Source of the DNA: Lophius americanus
Taxonomy: Eukaryota > Chordata > Actinopteri > Lophiiformes > Lophiidae
Reading direction: 5' to 3'
Assembly: GCA_037951165.1 (NCBI GenBank)
Contig: JBBDHG010000011.1
Coordinates: forward strand, 2,631,001 to 2,695,000
DNA: 64,000 bases
Positions 36,801 through 51,800 of this stretch are shown one piece after another; the first letter of the stretch is position 1; each line of letters begins with the position of its first letter. The position numbers were made by a program, and so were the translations under genes. The notes below the pieces were generated by a model, which did not search any database, had not been told where the DNA came from, and saw only the letters and a program-made list of their open reading frames with translations.

Positions 36801-39800
36801 AGACCGTCTTTAGTTTTAGATCTTCCATTTATGAAATGATGCCTTGATTACAGTTGACAGCAGAAATTCGTAAGATTTGTACTTTTTGTTGATGCTTTTT
36901 AATAGTAACTGTCTTTGTCCAGGTCTTTTTAGTTTGTATAAATATTTTATACTTGTGTCTGGGGAAAATTAGGCTAGTGATGAAACAAACCATTATTGTC
37001 ACTATTAACTGAAATGTCATTCATCTTCTTTATTAATTGCTTTATTAATTGAAGAAATATCTTCTTTAACAGCACAAAAAGTAATAATTCTGATTTCAGT
37101 CTAAAACTGAAATCTATTGAATCATCATTAATGACAGATGTTGTCTCACCGTGTCTCCTGTGCGGTAGGGTGTAGAACCTTTACCCCCTGCAATGCTGAA
37201 TCCCAGCCCCCTGTCATTTCGGATGAGGCAGGTAGAGAGCCGCTGTTGAGGCCCGCTTAGAGATGTTTCCAAGTTGAAGGCGATGCCGCTGCTCCGTCTC
37301 TCCCGTGGGAAATAATCATCTTCTGGCCTGAGTGGTGTGGTGGTGATGGCGTTCTCTGGTTCCACCATGCGCTCTCTAAGCACCGTCATGGAAACTGTTT
37401 CACCAGAGCTGCGGAGAGCTTCCACAGCTGTATGATGTTCTGCCTCGTGGAGGTCCACGCCATTGACCTGAGATAGCAGATGGAAAGGATGATTGTACTG
37501 CAATGCTATTGGATGAGATGTCTAACTAAAAAACAAATCAGAGATGTGCTGAGTAAACAAAGTTGTCTGTTTTCTTTTTACCTCTAAGAGCTTGTCTCCC
37601 ACTTTGACCCCTGCTCTTGCTGCCGGGCCCTCCTCAGATACTCGAGAGATGAATATTCCCTAAACAGACACATGAATAAACCGTTTTAACACATGACATC
37701 AGATTTCTTGAACCTATCCAGATTCTAATCTTACCTCATCGTCTCCCTTGTAAGGGGTGGATCCCTTCCCTCCTGCAATGCTGATACCAAGTCCACCCGT
37801 TTGTCTCTGAATGGTTAGGGTATGCTGCAAATTAAGGAGGGTCAGTCAGAACAACTGCTAGTGGAACACCTCTAAGCACCACAAATCTCAAAACAGACGG
37901 AGTTGGAGTTAGAGTTGTGTTAATGTTTCAGATTTTAAACTTTGTGGTTTGAGTTATGGGTGACCTCTGCCAGAAGGTGGCGTCATTTTTATCACAGCAG
38001 CACCTTGCCATCATGCCAACAAATGGATGTAGAGGGAATTTACTGAAGCCTAATGTCAGTTTATGTTGATGATGCAGTATTTTGACATAAATATGTTTTA
38101 AAGACAATTATAGATGGTGAAGTAAAAATTCCATTACCTTAACTGACAAAAGACTTAAAACTAAATAAACAAACCATATGAAAAGATAATTCAACTGAAC
38201 TGACAGAGGCTTGACCTTTCCTGAACATGTGTTGTGTGCATGTACGGCCAATAGGGAATAAAATGTGTGATAAACACTAAATAAGTCAGAACTCACTATT
38301 TATACTCTCTAAACATGCAAGCCATGCAAAAAGTGGGAGGAATGTAGACAAAATGGGCAAATGGAAGAAAAGAAAGAAATGTGGAAGAGTAGGGGAAGAG
38401 TGCTGTGTTCTGGATGTGAAGGCGGTTTTGAAGTTGTAATGTAGGTAGATATTTGTGACGGAGAATTAGGGCAACATTGACTAAAAAACAAACAAAAGTC
38501 ATAATCTTACGAGAATAAAGTCGTAATTTAACAAGAAAAGAGTTGTAATTTAACAAAACTAAAGTTGTTATCTTGTGAAGTTATATTTCAACAATAAAAC
38601 AAATTTGACAAATCAATAAACATTGAATTTTTTGGCAGATGAACACAACATCATCAGAATTTTCATAACTTTAAAAACTGGGTTTGTTTAAAAGAAAGAA
38701 CCACACAGACTTGGAGGAAAACTCTATTTTGTGGAGCAGGAGATGCTGCAATGTCAACATACTGACGCGCATCGGAGACTGCGTTTGTGTGTGTGTATGT
38801 GTGTGTGTGTGTCTATCTGGGGCACAGCACAACATCTATATGACAGTAGATGACAAAAGCCCAGATTGCCAGTCTAAATATTACGACTTTTTCTCATAAA
38901 ATCACGGCTTTTCTTTGGTAATAAAAGATTTTCTTATTTTTCAGGGTGGCCCTAATACATCTTCATAGATATCGGATTCACCATTTGTTGTAGTAATAAT
39001 AAACACAGACTAAAAATGAACAAATACATTTTCAGTTGAAACTAAATGACAGTAAAAGTTCTCTTTGCCAGGAATGAACAGTATAAAACTTTTCTTATAC
39101 AATAGTACAAACAAAAGTGTGTTAAATGAAAGAGATTAACAATTCAAGTTTTCCTTTATACACGTTCACCTTAGTAATGACAGCCATATGCAATATACAT
39201 AAAAGTGTACAATATCAAAATTTGAAGAACACTTCATCCAACTTCAACAATCTGGAACTCCTCTTTTGGTCGGCTGGCACTCAAGTTACCTGTGGTCTAA
39301 AAAAAAACAACAAAAAAAAAAGGCCTGGAGGACGCTGATGAAGCAGACCCGCCTCGTCACAGAGCAAAAAGCCCATCCAATCCAGGGCAACACAGCATGG
39401 ATGGGATGAAAAGAAGCAAAGCAGCAGAAGCGGAAGAAAAGCACAGTGACAGAGAAGTAGTGTGGCAGAACCCCGATGCAGAACTATGATTTAAAAATTA
39501 TGTCTAAAGAAAAACTTATTATAAAATGAATAGTTGCAAACATTTTGGTGAAATAGGGTAGGATGAGAAATTCGTTTTTGAGGATATGCACTAACTTGAA
39601 GACAAAGAAACGGTGGGCATTAAGGGGAATAGTCATTACTTGTGAAGGTTAGCGTATCTAATAAATTAAGGGCAACGGCATTTCATGTTTTGAGTATTGC
39701 GCGATGTAAAAAGCTTGTGCTGGATCTGTTTAAGTTGAATTCAGACCAACACTTCAAAGCAAACAACAAAAGAGGTTGATTCCATTGGCAAAGGTCATGA

Positions 39801-42800
39801 ATCATGAAGCATATGGACCTGATATATACTTGGCACCATTCATTCAGTCTATGACCTAAAAAAATTAAATTTATAATTCCAAATAAAAAGGCTACAGCCT
39901 GAAAATAACCAAGAATAGAAAGAAAGAGTTCGGTCAGTTTTAAAACATCACCTCACAACAAATGCCCTTCTGTATATTTGTTTTGTCTATAGTCTAGAAA
40001 TTTTCCTCTGGTGCACTTCAACACAGCTGTGAAACGTCCGTCCAATGAAAAAAATTCAAATTAAATAAATAAAACATGACAAGTTAAAGCTTGCATCCAG
40101 TTCTGCCACACTGGCTGTCTCATACATGAGTTGTGGTTAGGAAGTCCCTAGTGATTGGGTTACAATGGATTTTCTGTGGGTATTTCCTGTACCTCTGAAC
40201 ACAGGTGGGTGAATGAGTGAGTGAGTGAAGGACACGAGTGACAGATTAGACGGGAAATAGTATGTACAGACCTCTTCCTCCTCAATTCGAGCAGGTTCAA
40301 TCAGCAGATTATTGACTTGATCAAATGACACCCCCTGTTAGGACAGGAACCAGCGAGAGGCATGCGGATTAGTCAGGCCAAAATAAAAATATGCTCACAC
40401 CCACACTAAATTAAAGGAAAAATAACTTTCTCAAAAATTCCATAAACTTCGGCAAACATGCCCAACCATTCACTGTCTGCTTGCAGGTGATAGGGACTTC
40501 CTAGATCACTGGGATGGACCACCTCCAAGCAGATATAATCCCACACTCCCCAGCCACCAGAGGCAAATACAGGCAGAGACAGAAAGACAGGACCAAGGAG
40601 CTGAGTCACAGTGCAAAACACACAATGTAGAGAGAGCAGACAGGAGAAGGCAAAAGCTCCCATAGTCAAATATGCCCAACCTCCAAACCAGAGAAAGGAA
40701 AGTCCTTCAGTCGCAAGACTTCATTGAAACAGGATCACTTTGCAGCTATGTACTCAAAATTAAGCTTACAAAAAGCCAAAATACCTACAAGATCATTTAC
40801 AGTACCTGCAATCAAAAATATAGAAAATAAATCAAAAAACTCTTGAGTTTGATTTTCAAGACTAACAAAGTCTCTCTACAGTGATTTAAACATCCTTTCC
40901 AAAATTATTACCAAATGGCATAAACAAGATTCTCATTGGATCTCTCATTCCAGCTCTGCCAATATGTTCTGGTTGGTCTGAGGTCGGCAGCACAAGCATA
41001 CCCACATTCACAAAAACACACAACACTAATTTGGTGAGATAATGATATTTGATCGCAGTATTAAAGATTCCTACAATCAGCATGATGAATTAGAATATGT
41101 AATTAAGATTCATATAATGTGATATTATTTGATCAAAAAGGAAAATAATTTCTCTAAGCAGTGCCAAAGCAGAATTCATACACGCTAGTCATACAAAACA
41201 GGAAACATACACACAATGTTACAAAAGAGAATTGTAATGTAGATATTAAATTTAATCAGAAGATTGTGGAGAGTTGAACACTGGACTGAACCAGTGTCCA
41301 GCTCAATAAAAGACTGTAGCTGCTTTCAGAGGAGGAAACATTATCATTTGATAAATAATTCATATCTATACTGTTGTTTGAGAATGAATATAAATCAAGT
41401 TGCTATACCTCACTGGGCTTGAAATGTAATTTCTCATGTATCTCCAAGCATGACACAAAATGAGAGTGAATATTCTTTGTGTGATATAACCTTCTGTATT
41501 TGAAATATTGGAAAGTATTATCAGTAATGTCATCAGAATGTTTGTGGGCGTTTGGGGAAATCACGTCTTTGGGACAAATCAATGACAATTTAATTTGATG
41601 CAAGACTGCTGGCAAGTTTGGAGGTAAACCACAAAGTCATCTCCTGAGGAAATCATTGATTCACAGCTCAAGGGTAAATGCCGTCATTTCCATTATGAGC
41701 CTGCATGCAATGCCACATTCTTAATAAGTGCTCCAAACTGAATGCCACTTGCAAGGTGGTAAGGGCGCTCTATGCATTCAGCATCAAGTGTCTGCATAGA
41801 GGCAATGCGCAAGCAAAGCTATATTTATCTCAGATATATTTTTAAGTTTTGAAAGAGGATTCTTAAGCATAAAATGAGCTAATAAAACTCAGATAATATG
41901 TAATATTATCGCTTAGTTGTATGTTGACTAGATTTCTAAGAATGCAGGTGGGAACACCAATATGTGTCTATATACAATAGGAGACAATTCCGAACCAGTT
42001 ACCATCCACATTCCTGCTCTGTACTGGGTTTCTTTGTTTACCTTTGCTTGACTGGAGTTGACCTGGGGCTGGCCGTCGACAAGTTCCTCCATTCTGTGAT
42101 GGTGCTGAGGGGTGCAAATACTTTCCTCTTCCTCCTCGTCCCGCTCGACCTCAGTTGCTCGCGTTGGAGGGTTGAGACTATCGGGATTGAAGCCCTGCAG
42201 CAGCGCTGCCACAGCCTCGGGCTTAGGCAGCTTGGTGATCTTGAAGTGCTTCTTGTAGTGTGGCGTGTCCTTTCGGATCAGGCGTTGCTTCTCCACAGGA
42301 AAGGCCGGCCTGTCATCCTCATCATCACTCCTTTCACCATTTTCGCCATCCTCCTCCTCGTCCCCACCGCGGATGATGGGCTCCTCTGCAAAATGCACAG
42401 TTGGCTGGAGAAAAGATGGATTGAGATTTAATTAGCTAACGGGTGAATGACAGCATTTTTTATTTTCACACAGGGGGATAGTAAACAGGGAGGATTTCCC
42501 CTTTTAGCCATGACAATAAGATACACAATACGTTACTGTAAATATTCACCTCAATATACTCCACTTCCATCTCATCCAGCTCTTCCTCCTCCTGAGGAGA
42601 GTGGCCGTCTACCAAATCCTCTCTCTGTGAAGCCACGGGCATATTATGTCTTTCCTCATGGGAGGTGGCTGAGAGTGTGCTATTGGACACCTGTGACTCG
42701 TGACTCTGATTGGAAAGGTCACTGAGCCGCTTGTCCTAAAACCAAAATCAACACACACCAGTGAATTATGATGACACTCATGGATTGACTTTTTTTGTTT

Positions 42801-45800
42801 ATTTCTAGTACTATTATTTCTAGGAAGGGATTAATGTCATAATCCAGATAGAATACTACAGCATTTAATCTCTTGTTGACACGACATACCTTTAGATCAT
42901 GGGACTCCGCTTCGCCGTCAGGCTTGAATGTGTAAGTTTCATTTCTCCTTTCCTCAATCACTTTCTTCATCACCTTCAGCTCACTGGGGTGTGGTGTGGC
43001 TCTGCGCTGAAGACCCTGAAATCAATACAAAAGTAAAGTTCAATTTTTCGATCACAATCATTTGTATCAATTTGAACTAAAGTGCATCGAGTAGCTATGA
43101 TAAGTAGCAGGACAAAATATACGGTCTTATTAAAATGACAGTAAAATGGAGATTAAGTGACTGCAATGTTGTGGTGGCTCACTCTGCGTTCTGCAGCGGC
43201 TTCATCATCCTCCTCCTCCTCTGCTTTGGTCTCCTCCTGGAACTGAATGACTGACACTCGATTGAGATTGCTGTCTGTCCAACTGTCATCAACACTGTTC
43301 TGTAACAAGTTCTCTGTAGTAAAAAAAGAATGGAGAAGAGAAAGACGGCAAGCTGAGAAGACAATTGCATCTTAGATCTTAAATGAACAGTTTAAAAAAA
43401 CGGCAAAACCTCACAAGCCACATGTGGCTTAATAAGCAAAACAGAGATGGCTTACAGACTGAGAACAATGCAAAAACTAGAGCTATGAAACAAATTAACC
43501 CTTTCGTTGAGTGAATGAGGTAATGATTCTACAAACAGAAGAATAAACATCTCTAACTTACTATATAACTCTAACCAATGCACATTTTTACTCACCGAGG
43601 CTTGGAGACGGTTGCTGGGGCAATAAATAGCAGGTTAAAACCTTCTCTCCTGTGCATTCATCATCCTCTGTCTGGAATTTGAGCATCGGCTGCGACTGGT
43701 TCTCTGCAAGCCACATGGCCTTCAGATTGAGGTTTGTCAGGGCAAAGGGCAGATTTTGTAATCTGGACAAAAGAAACAAAGAAAGTGAACTAAGCATTCA
43801 TAAATCAGGTGACTACGAAACCGTACTGCATTCACCTCAGAATTTTTTGCCTTGTTTTTTTAATTTAGTACTTAGTTATCTCATTATTTCAGAAAAACAA
43901 AGTCATCATTCACACATGATTTTCTGATAAAATGAGATGGCTTAGTTGTTAATTCATATTAACTTTTTGGGCACATTTTTTATTTCTTGGGTGAATGCGA
44001 CATGCCACCTTCGGTGACCGTTACTAAGAGAAAAAAAGTTTATTATGTCCTAATCACATTTAAACAGCAAACTGTGAAGTGTAAAGTCCCTGCAGGATGC
44101 TCTTAACAATAAAAAATCATTCTGCGAAAGACACTATAAATCAGTCTCTAGTCTGAGACAAGTCTGAGTACTTTAAATTATTTGTAATCCAGAGAGCTAA
44201 ATGAGGTTACCGGTTTCCAGCCACATCCAGCACATGTAACTCAGTGGCATCTGCAAGCTCTGAGGGAATTTTGCCCAGTCGGTTGTCTCTCAATGAAAGA
44301 ACGTTGAGGCTGGCACAACCACCCAGCTCTTTGGGCACACTTCCAAGACGATTGCGGTCTGCATTCAGATTTGTCAGCTTCTTCAGCTTGCCCAGCGAGC
44401 GAGGAAGTGACTTTGAGAGAGTGAGACAGAAGCCATTAAAAATCATTTAAAATGATAATAAAGCGTAATAAATGTTACTTGGACTTCAGTGTTAAAAGGC
44501 ACAGATGAATTAAAACTGGGTAATTGAAAGTATGCTTTACTGGTACCTGTAAAAGGTTCTCTGTCAAGACGAGTTCTGTAAGGTTTTCACACTCTCCTAT
44601 AGAATCAGTCAGTTGGGTCAGTCTATTTTGGTCCACCTTCAAGATGGATAGCTGTTTCAGGCAGCCTGGACACAAAGAACACAATGCAGTCTTTTATTGC
44701 AGCAATAGGACAGTAATAGTAGATGTTAGATGATGGATTAGTGCACTGGAATAAATTAATTAAAGACTACAGAGAAAAATTACAGCCTTTATGCGCATAC
44801 TACACTGGCATTATATTTGCAGTAGAGGGCAGTGCTGTTCTAAATTACAAGAACACCATCTCCAACACAGCTAGCCTTCCCTGGGGGTTATTTCATCTCA
44901 TGCTTCCTAATTGGACCACTTTCACAAAACACCTCAAAATGTATTGTTTGTTCATAGAAAGCGCACGGAAAATGAGACAAGAAAAAAAGGCACACTATTT
45001 GCGCAAACTAGTTCTTTATTCTCAGCACACATAGGACTTAATTCTGTGTGGACACCGTGGACAAACCACAAGGTCATCACAGCAGCAACAAACAGAGACA
45101 AGCAAATGTTGACGCTCACTTTCACACCTAGGGAGAGTCACCAATTCTCCTACATTGCATGTTTCTGGACTGTGGAAGGAAGACAGTAAGTACCCTTAGG
45201 GGACTCACGCAAATACACATATTGTTTTCATGGGAAAGACTAAGGTCATGAGATGTGGTTACAATAGAGAAGTGACAGCCAACATTGCTCACTTTTCATT
45301 CATTTAACTTTGTCTCATGCCATTTCCTTCCATTTCCCTTTTTTTTGTCTATTTGACAACACCTTTTTGAACGGACGTAGTTCCTCAAAACTTTGCCGAC
45401 ATCTCTGTCAAAAACAACACAGGCTCATCCAGCAAGAGCAAAACAAAACTAAGCTTTTGCTGAACCACAAAATGGCAAAGTACTGCATTGGCCAAACAAA
45501 ACAAATGCAAGATATGCATGTGAATAGTAAAAGTGCTGATAGGCAACTGTGGCTCAGGAGGTTGCGCTTTTGTCTAGCGGTTGTTCGATTTCACACAACC
45601 GAATGTCCCTTGCCATGATACTGAGCCTAAAACCTCTACAGGTGACTATTTTGTGTTGGTGTATGACTGATTTTATGAATGTTAATGTCAGAATCTAAAA
45701 TAGCTGCCATAGTGCCAGCTTTACAGAATTGTTAAGACCTCTCTTGAGTTTCAAAGGCTGTTGCTGGTACCCCAAACTGAATGTCTGATAACCTTTATGG

Positions 45801-48800
45801 ACACTTTTTTTTGCCGTAGTCCCCATTTTGACAACAATCCCCCTTGGGTTGCTCACCTATGCTGTCTGGAACAACCTCCAGTAGATTTTGTGTGAGCAGC
45901 AGGTCAGTGAGAGCCAGAAGGCCATTCAGCTCTGAGGGAAGCTCCTCCAGGCGATTCTCTGACACATCCAGACACACCAGTCTCCGGAGGTTCCCCAGCT
46001 CCTACACACATAGACAATAAATAATACTTAAATGACGCACAGAGGAAAATGCAATCATTACATTCACAAAAAAAAAAAATCTACTAATAGGATTAGATGA
46101 ATGTGATCTACTTTTACGCGTCTGATGGCATCTGATTCATCTGTACTTACCGGTGGTAAAGAGGCTAACTGGTTACGGTCCAGCCATAGCTCCCTCAGAT
46201 TGGGCAGAGCACCAAGAGTGTCCGGCTAAGAGATGGGAGGAAATAGTGAAAAGGAGAGGAAGTAGAAAATCTGCTAGTCAATATTTAAATTACCAAGTCA
46301 GTAACTTCCTACTGCACACACATCTCTGAGTGGAAATTTGCTCCTTTTGAAATGTGCCACCGCAAGCAGAAATGATGCAACCTATGTAAAAACACTCCCT
46401 GTAGATGAATCGAATGAATAAAGGTATATATCATCTTAATATCAATATGTGCCACAACACTGACTTTGGAATTACTTTTGGAAATTATAAAATATGATAA
46501 AATCTTTGATTTAAACAGATTTGAGTTTTTCTCTAAATAGCTTCACCTGTAAATACATTTATGTTTTTTTCCATCACATAATCAACCACTGTCCTTGTCA
46601 CGTCATGAGGTATTGTTTACCCTGTCCTATTAAGACAGGTGGGCGTACCCTGACTTGCAGCAGTGCTCGCAGGGCCTCAGGTCTGACAAACATGTGTCAG
46701 GTAAACATGTGGTTTTGATCATAATTATAGTGGTAGGAATATGAGAGGGATATTTTTATTGCGCTTCACTCTGTGTCCGCAGCAAAATTGGTTATTTAAT
46801 AGGAAAAAGGAGCTGTTCTAGACATCTCAACGGTGGGATGAATTACTACCGGGTTATGTATTCTTTGGTATGGGGAGATGAGTTGTTGACTTACTAAAGT
46901 TTCCAGTTCATTGCTGCCCAGGTCGAGTTGTTCCAGTTTCACCAGGAAAGAGAGTGACCTGAATATACAGATAAAATAATATATAGTAAGACATGTTTGT
47001 GAACTGAATCAGCACAGAGAAAACAAACCCTTCATTCACATGTTATGTAAGGGTATATGAATATGCTGTGAAACCTACTTTAACACACCTAAATGTTGTG
47101 TCCTCATGTCATTCAACGTGGCAAAATAATGGCATTTTTAAGTAAAACAGGTAGTATCCAGATTCAGTGATGAGTACTGAAAACTGACGGTTCTTCTTGA
47201 ATCTTGGGTTTCATTGCCATATAGCATGGATTACTCGTTGTTATTTTGCCTGATGAAGTTGGTGAAAAACTGGGTAAAAGGCCAACCCCTACTGCACACT
47301 GTACACTGGAGGGCGGTGAAACTTACATAGGAAGAGACTTCAGCAGGTTCTCCCTGAGCTCCAATGTCACCAGGTTGGCCAGGCTAGAAAAAGAGGAGTG
47401 ACAGTGAAATGGAGGCAAGCAAACAAAAAAAGGGAGGGTAGGAATTGGCAAATGCAAAATAGAGAGGATGGAGCAGTAAGTGAGGAGAAGGGAGGCAGGT
47501 GGTTAGTCAGATGGCAGGTCTGTTCGTCTGTGGCGCCTGGCACCGTGAGGGGTGCAGCAGTGGCCATGAGCCGAGAGACCAGCTGCGTCAGACGGAACAC
47601 ACTTACACTCCTTGAAAACCGGCTTCACCTCCTAATGCATCAAGGATTTAGTCAGAAGCCTCTGGACTCACGGCATAGACAAGTCTGATTGTTTCTCAGG
47701 CATTAGTAATTCAAAGTATTAAAAATCAGCGTCATTAGTGGAATCTAAAAATTTAGACTGAGGGGCATTTCTCCATATAACAGACCTGTAATGATTTAAA
47801 GTTAGGGTTTTTCATCCAACAGTAGAATCACATACATATTTAATAAATTAAAAAATTAAAAAAATACAACTTACAAATTCTCATATTTCAAAAGATGTGA
47901 CAAAATATTTATGTTTATTTTTATTGTTTGAATTAATTTTTTATTTTATTTTTAAATATACTAGTGTATTTATTATAGTATGGATTGACTATTGACTGAC
48001 TCATATGTATTGGTTGATTTAGCTTTATTCGCAAATGTTAATGATTAATAACACTAATTGGTTTTGGCACCTAGTTACACTGTCAACGTGATAAACACAG
48101 TTTTTTTGTAACCATTGATTATGCCTGACAAATATAAAAAAAAAATTCAGGAAAAATTTCACTTTGTCAGTCACTTATGAAGAATGTCAAAAACTGTTTC
48201 TTTAATACCTAAGGGGACGAGGACACATCTAATAACACCTAATAGTGCATGTGTACATACTTTCCGATGTCGTTGGGCAAAGCCTGCAATGACACATCAT
48301 TGAGTGCCAAGTGAGCCAGCGCTCGGAGTTGAGTGAAGCCATCTGGCAATCTGGGGCAGAGAGACAACAGAAAAAAATAGTGACTATAGAGACTGCAGTT
48401 GTACAAAGCATATAATTGCTTGACTCTCACACAAGACTATTGTCCTTTTTGAATATTGTCATCTGTTAAAGCATTCAGCTTCTTCCAAGCTCTAGTCAGT
48501 TGTTCCACTGCATTTCTATAAGAGGAATGTAAAAGCTGAAATTCAAACACATACGTCAATGGTGGGGGAAGTGGCAAGAGAGCACTACAACAGTGACTTC
48601 ATATAAGGATATCATGGGGATTAACTTGTATCCAGGTCAAGTTAATGTGACACTTGTATCTGATTCAGAGCTGTGTTTGATCAGAAGGCAAATCGTCACA
48701 CAAAGCATGTTCTCCTCCAGGCATTTTCTTACCAATTATGCATAATTACTTCTTAACAGCTGAATGACTGCAATAAGGGGAACCTATAACTCAACTCAAA

Positions 48801-51800
48801 CGGCAGATATTACAGTCCAACATGTATGCGTAGGATATGAATCCTAAATACGATGAGAAAACAAATTGATTAGAGTGTATTGACGACACTATATTTATTT
48901 TACCTGGACAGGGGGTTTCCACTGAAGTCTGCTATTTCCAAAGCCCTGCAAAACTTAATGCTCTCGGGGATCTCAGGAATGTCTGCAAGAGACAAGAGGG
49001 GGTCAAGGGAGACAGGAGTCACCACCATGAACACAGAGCACCGGGTGGGATGTGCATGTGTGTGGGTGTGTGTAGCTTCATAATCTGTAGTGCAAATCAT
49101 TTTAAGTTGCTTTTAATGACAACCAGATGGCCAGGAGCAGGCAAGTGGGAGAAAGGGAATAGAAAAACGAGACATAGACACATGCAAAATTTATCAAGGA
49201 GAATGTGGTCATAGTGTCTCTTGTAAATGTATACATCAGTTAAACCTTTATAGCTATGGTGCTCTCATCTTGGTCATAACTAAGCTAAATCCTGGAATAA
49301 ACTATGTACTATGGTATAAAATTGATCATTTCCTAAATGGTGGTTCCTTTATTTATTGGGCTTTTGATGTTTTCTGTATTATTCTGTAGCTCCCCTATTG
49401 TGTTCCCTATGCACTCAATTGCAATTTTTTATAACATAAGTTAAGAATAAAATAAAAATGATGAATTCAATTTAACGCAGTTGAACAGTTAAAACAATAT
49501 ATAATAAAACTTTTTTGTTTTTAAATGACATTTAGTAGTAGGGTGTACATTTTAGCCATTAAAAAATGAAGCAACAGTGTTTATTTTTTAGAAAATAAAA
49601 AACATATTCAGGATCCCAAAGCTATTACCGGTGCACCTCAAAAGCATAAAAACAAAACAAAAAAAAAACAGCATGTCTCTTATTAAAAACATTTTTCCAC
49701 AATTTCCTCTGTAACATCTATTTGATATTGCAATGAAAACATCTACAAATTGCCCGCTTTAAAATACGTTCGTCCAATTTTCTAAACGCTAAATTTTACA
49801 AGATTACATTTGAACACATCTTAATGAAAATGAAGCTGCAATTCCGATTCGCCCGAAACTGGTTGTTACTACAAATGCACTGATCAATGAGTCGGCTGAT
49901 GGAACTGCACCGGGAGGCCAAGTTGGATGAAATCAGCAACCGGCCAAGCAGAGACACTTGAGGACGGTTGCATGCATGCACCCCGAGCATGAGCCATCAT
50001 GGCTCCAAACATCTCACAAGTAATCCAGAAAACACAAAGCTCGCAATTTGTAACACCAGTAAGGAAAAAACAAGCTATTGAGGGACAGCCCCGAAACGTT
50101 CGGCACAACGAACTTAATTACACACTTTTCAAATGGAATCACCCTAGTTGTTACTGAAGAGACATTGAACGCGTCACACAGTATATCTCAATGGAATGAG
50201 CTTCTGAAAACTACTTCAGAGAGCTTTGCTGCCAATGTCAACACTTAACATTTGCTTGATTATATTTGTTATTAACACGTTAGCATTATCCGAGTAGCTC
50301 ATAATTTTTTTAGTAATAAAAAAGAGAGTCTGAAAAGTGGCTGAAAAAAGATCGGTTGTCAAAATTTTTCTTTATTTTCGCCATAACTGATTAATAGAGA
50401 CCGGGACAACATTCAAACTCACTTTAGCACATACTCAAAAGAAGGACAATAAATGTCCGTCTGAAGGCCGCGCCAGCGGACGGACTACGTATTTCAAAAC
50501 CAGGCTGTCCACCTTAAAACCAGACTGATGCCCATTTTAGTCCTGATGTTCGCCACTGGCGACTGGAAGAAAAAACTGGTCGCAAAATTAAAACGTAAGT
50601 TGCATTTGCAAGCATTTTGGTTGGCATCTGCAGCCTTGCATGACAAACAGACACAAAGCGGACAGGATAAAACCTACACTTCTGCTGAATTCAAAATCTG
50701 ACAGTCCAGAAACTTCCAACGTTATTGTTTTTTTATTTTATGAACAAACCCCAACAATGAAACAATAACAAAAATAACCTTTTTTTGAGTCGCCGCCGGC
50801 TTTTGTTGAAACCAGTCCTTTACAACAATTCAGCTGTGTGTAAGTAAGGGATCATTCTTTTTGAATCACTCTTTGCAAAGCTGAGAGATGACTGGACCTC
50901 ACCTTTTCATTACTTTGCGCAGTAAAAATAACTTGAAATAATAAAGGTGCAAAGTCGGGTTCACCTTTTCCAGCTTGGACCTGTGTACACACAGGTGGGA
51001 CAAGAAGAAGTGTGACCTCCTGGCTAGAAGTGGTAAAGAACTATCACTGGATAACGAGGTACGGGTTAAGAAATCCCTACTGAACTTACTGACCTATGAT
51101 GTTTATCTGGCTCAGTGTTCTCCTGCAGCAGAAGCAGGCAAGCAGACAGATGGGAAATGCCCCCACAGGGCACTGCACACTGCTTCCACAGCAATTGATG
51201 CAGATTGCAGCAGAGTAGATGCCTCAAGTCTACCATATAGGCCCTTCCTGTTGTGGAGTATCAGCGCAAGGACACGGAGAGGGCAAGATATTTGATTGTG
51301 TGTCTTTGTTGCAGTCGATGCAGCTGCAGAAATGAAAATAACTGCTAATAATGTAATGACATGTGAGCAGCATTACCCCTGGCTGCAGTGTGATACAGAT
51401 TATATCAAGGACATTGAGATCCGTGTTTGAATCTCTGTTGCGTCTTGGGGTAGACTGGATAATATGTGGCCAATACGGTTAGCAAATAGTTAACTAATGG
51501 CAGGTGATATCGTATTGACTCTCCAACTGCCCTGGCTTTGTTAATGCTTAACCCTCTGTGACAGACGTTGTCTCTTCAAACATAATCTTGTTGTTCTACA
51601 CACGAGTTGAGGGTTATTACAAATATAAGTAATTGCTTTAATAATATGTTTTAAGGCAATTGGACATTAAAGGGTTGTTTTATAGGCAGCAAAAAAGAAA
51701 TTGTGTTCATGTACCGTTTCTGGAGATATCCAGTTCCACGAGCTGCATGAAGTTGGCCACCTCAGGAGGGAGTCTCTGGATCTCATTGTCGCTCAGGCCA

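Larger units (their letters stand above)
37825..40271 (-). other. scrib intron w15-w16
   Basis: 2.4 kb, containing the non-autonomous DNA element at 38462-38957. Otherwise AT-rich sequence without recognisable genes. Confidence 0.7.
44666..45856 (-). other. scrib intron w7-w8, repeat-bearing
   Basis: 1.2 kb with a dispersed repeat (45105-45225) and a tRNA-derived SINE (45538-45700). Plus-strand open frames here fall within or beside these repeats. Confidence 0.75.

Noticed and set aside
41964..42431. Plus-strand 155-codon frame
   Set aside because: Antisense shadow of scrib exon w14.
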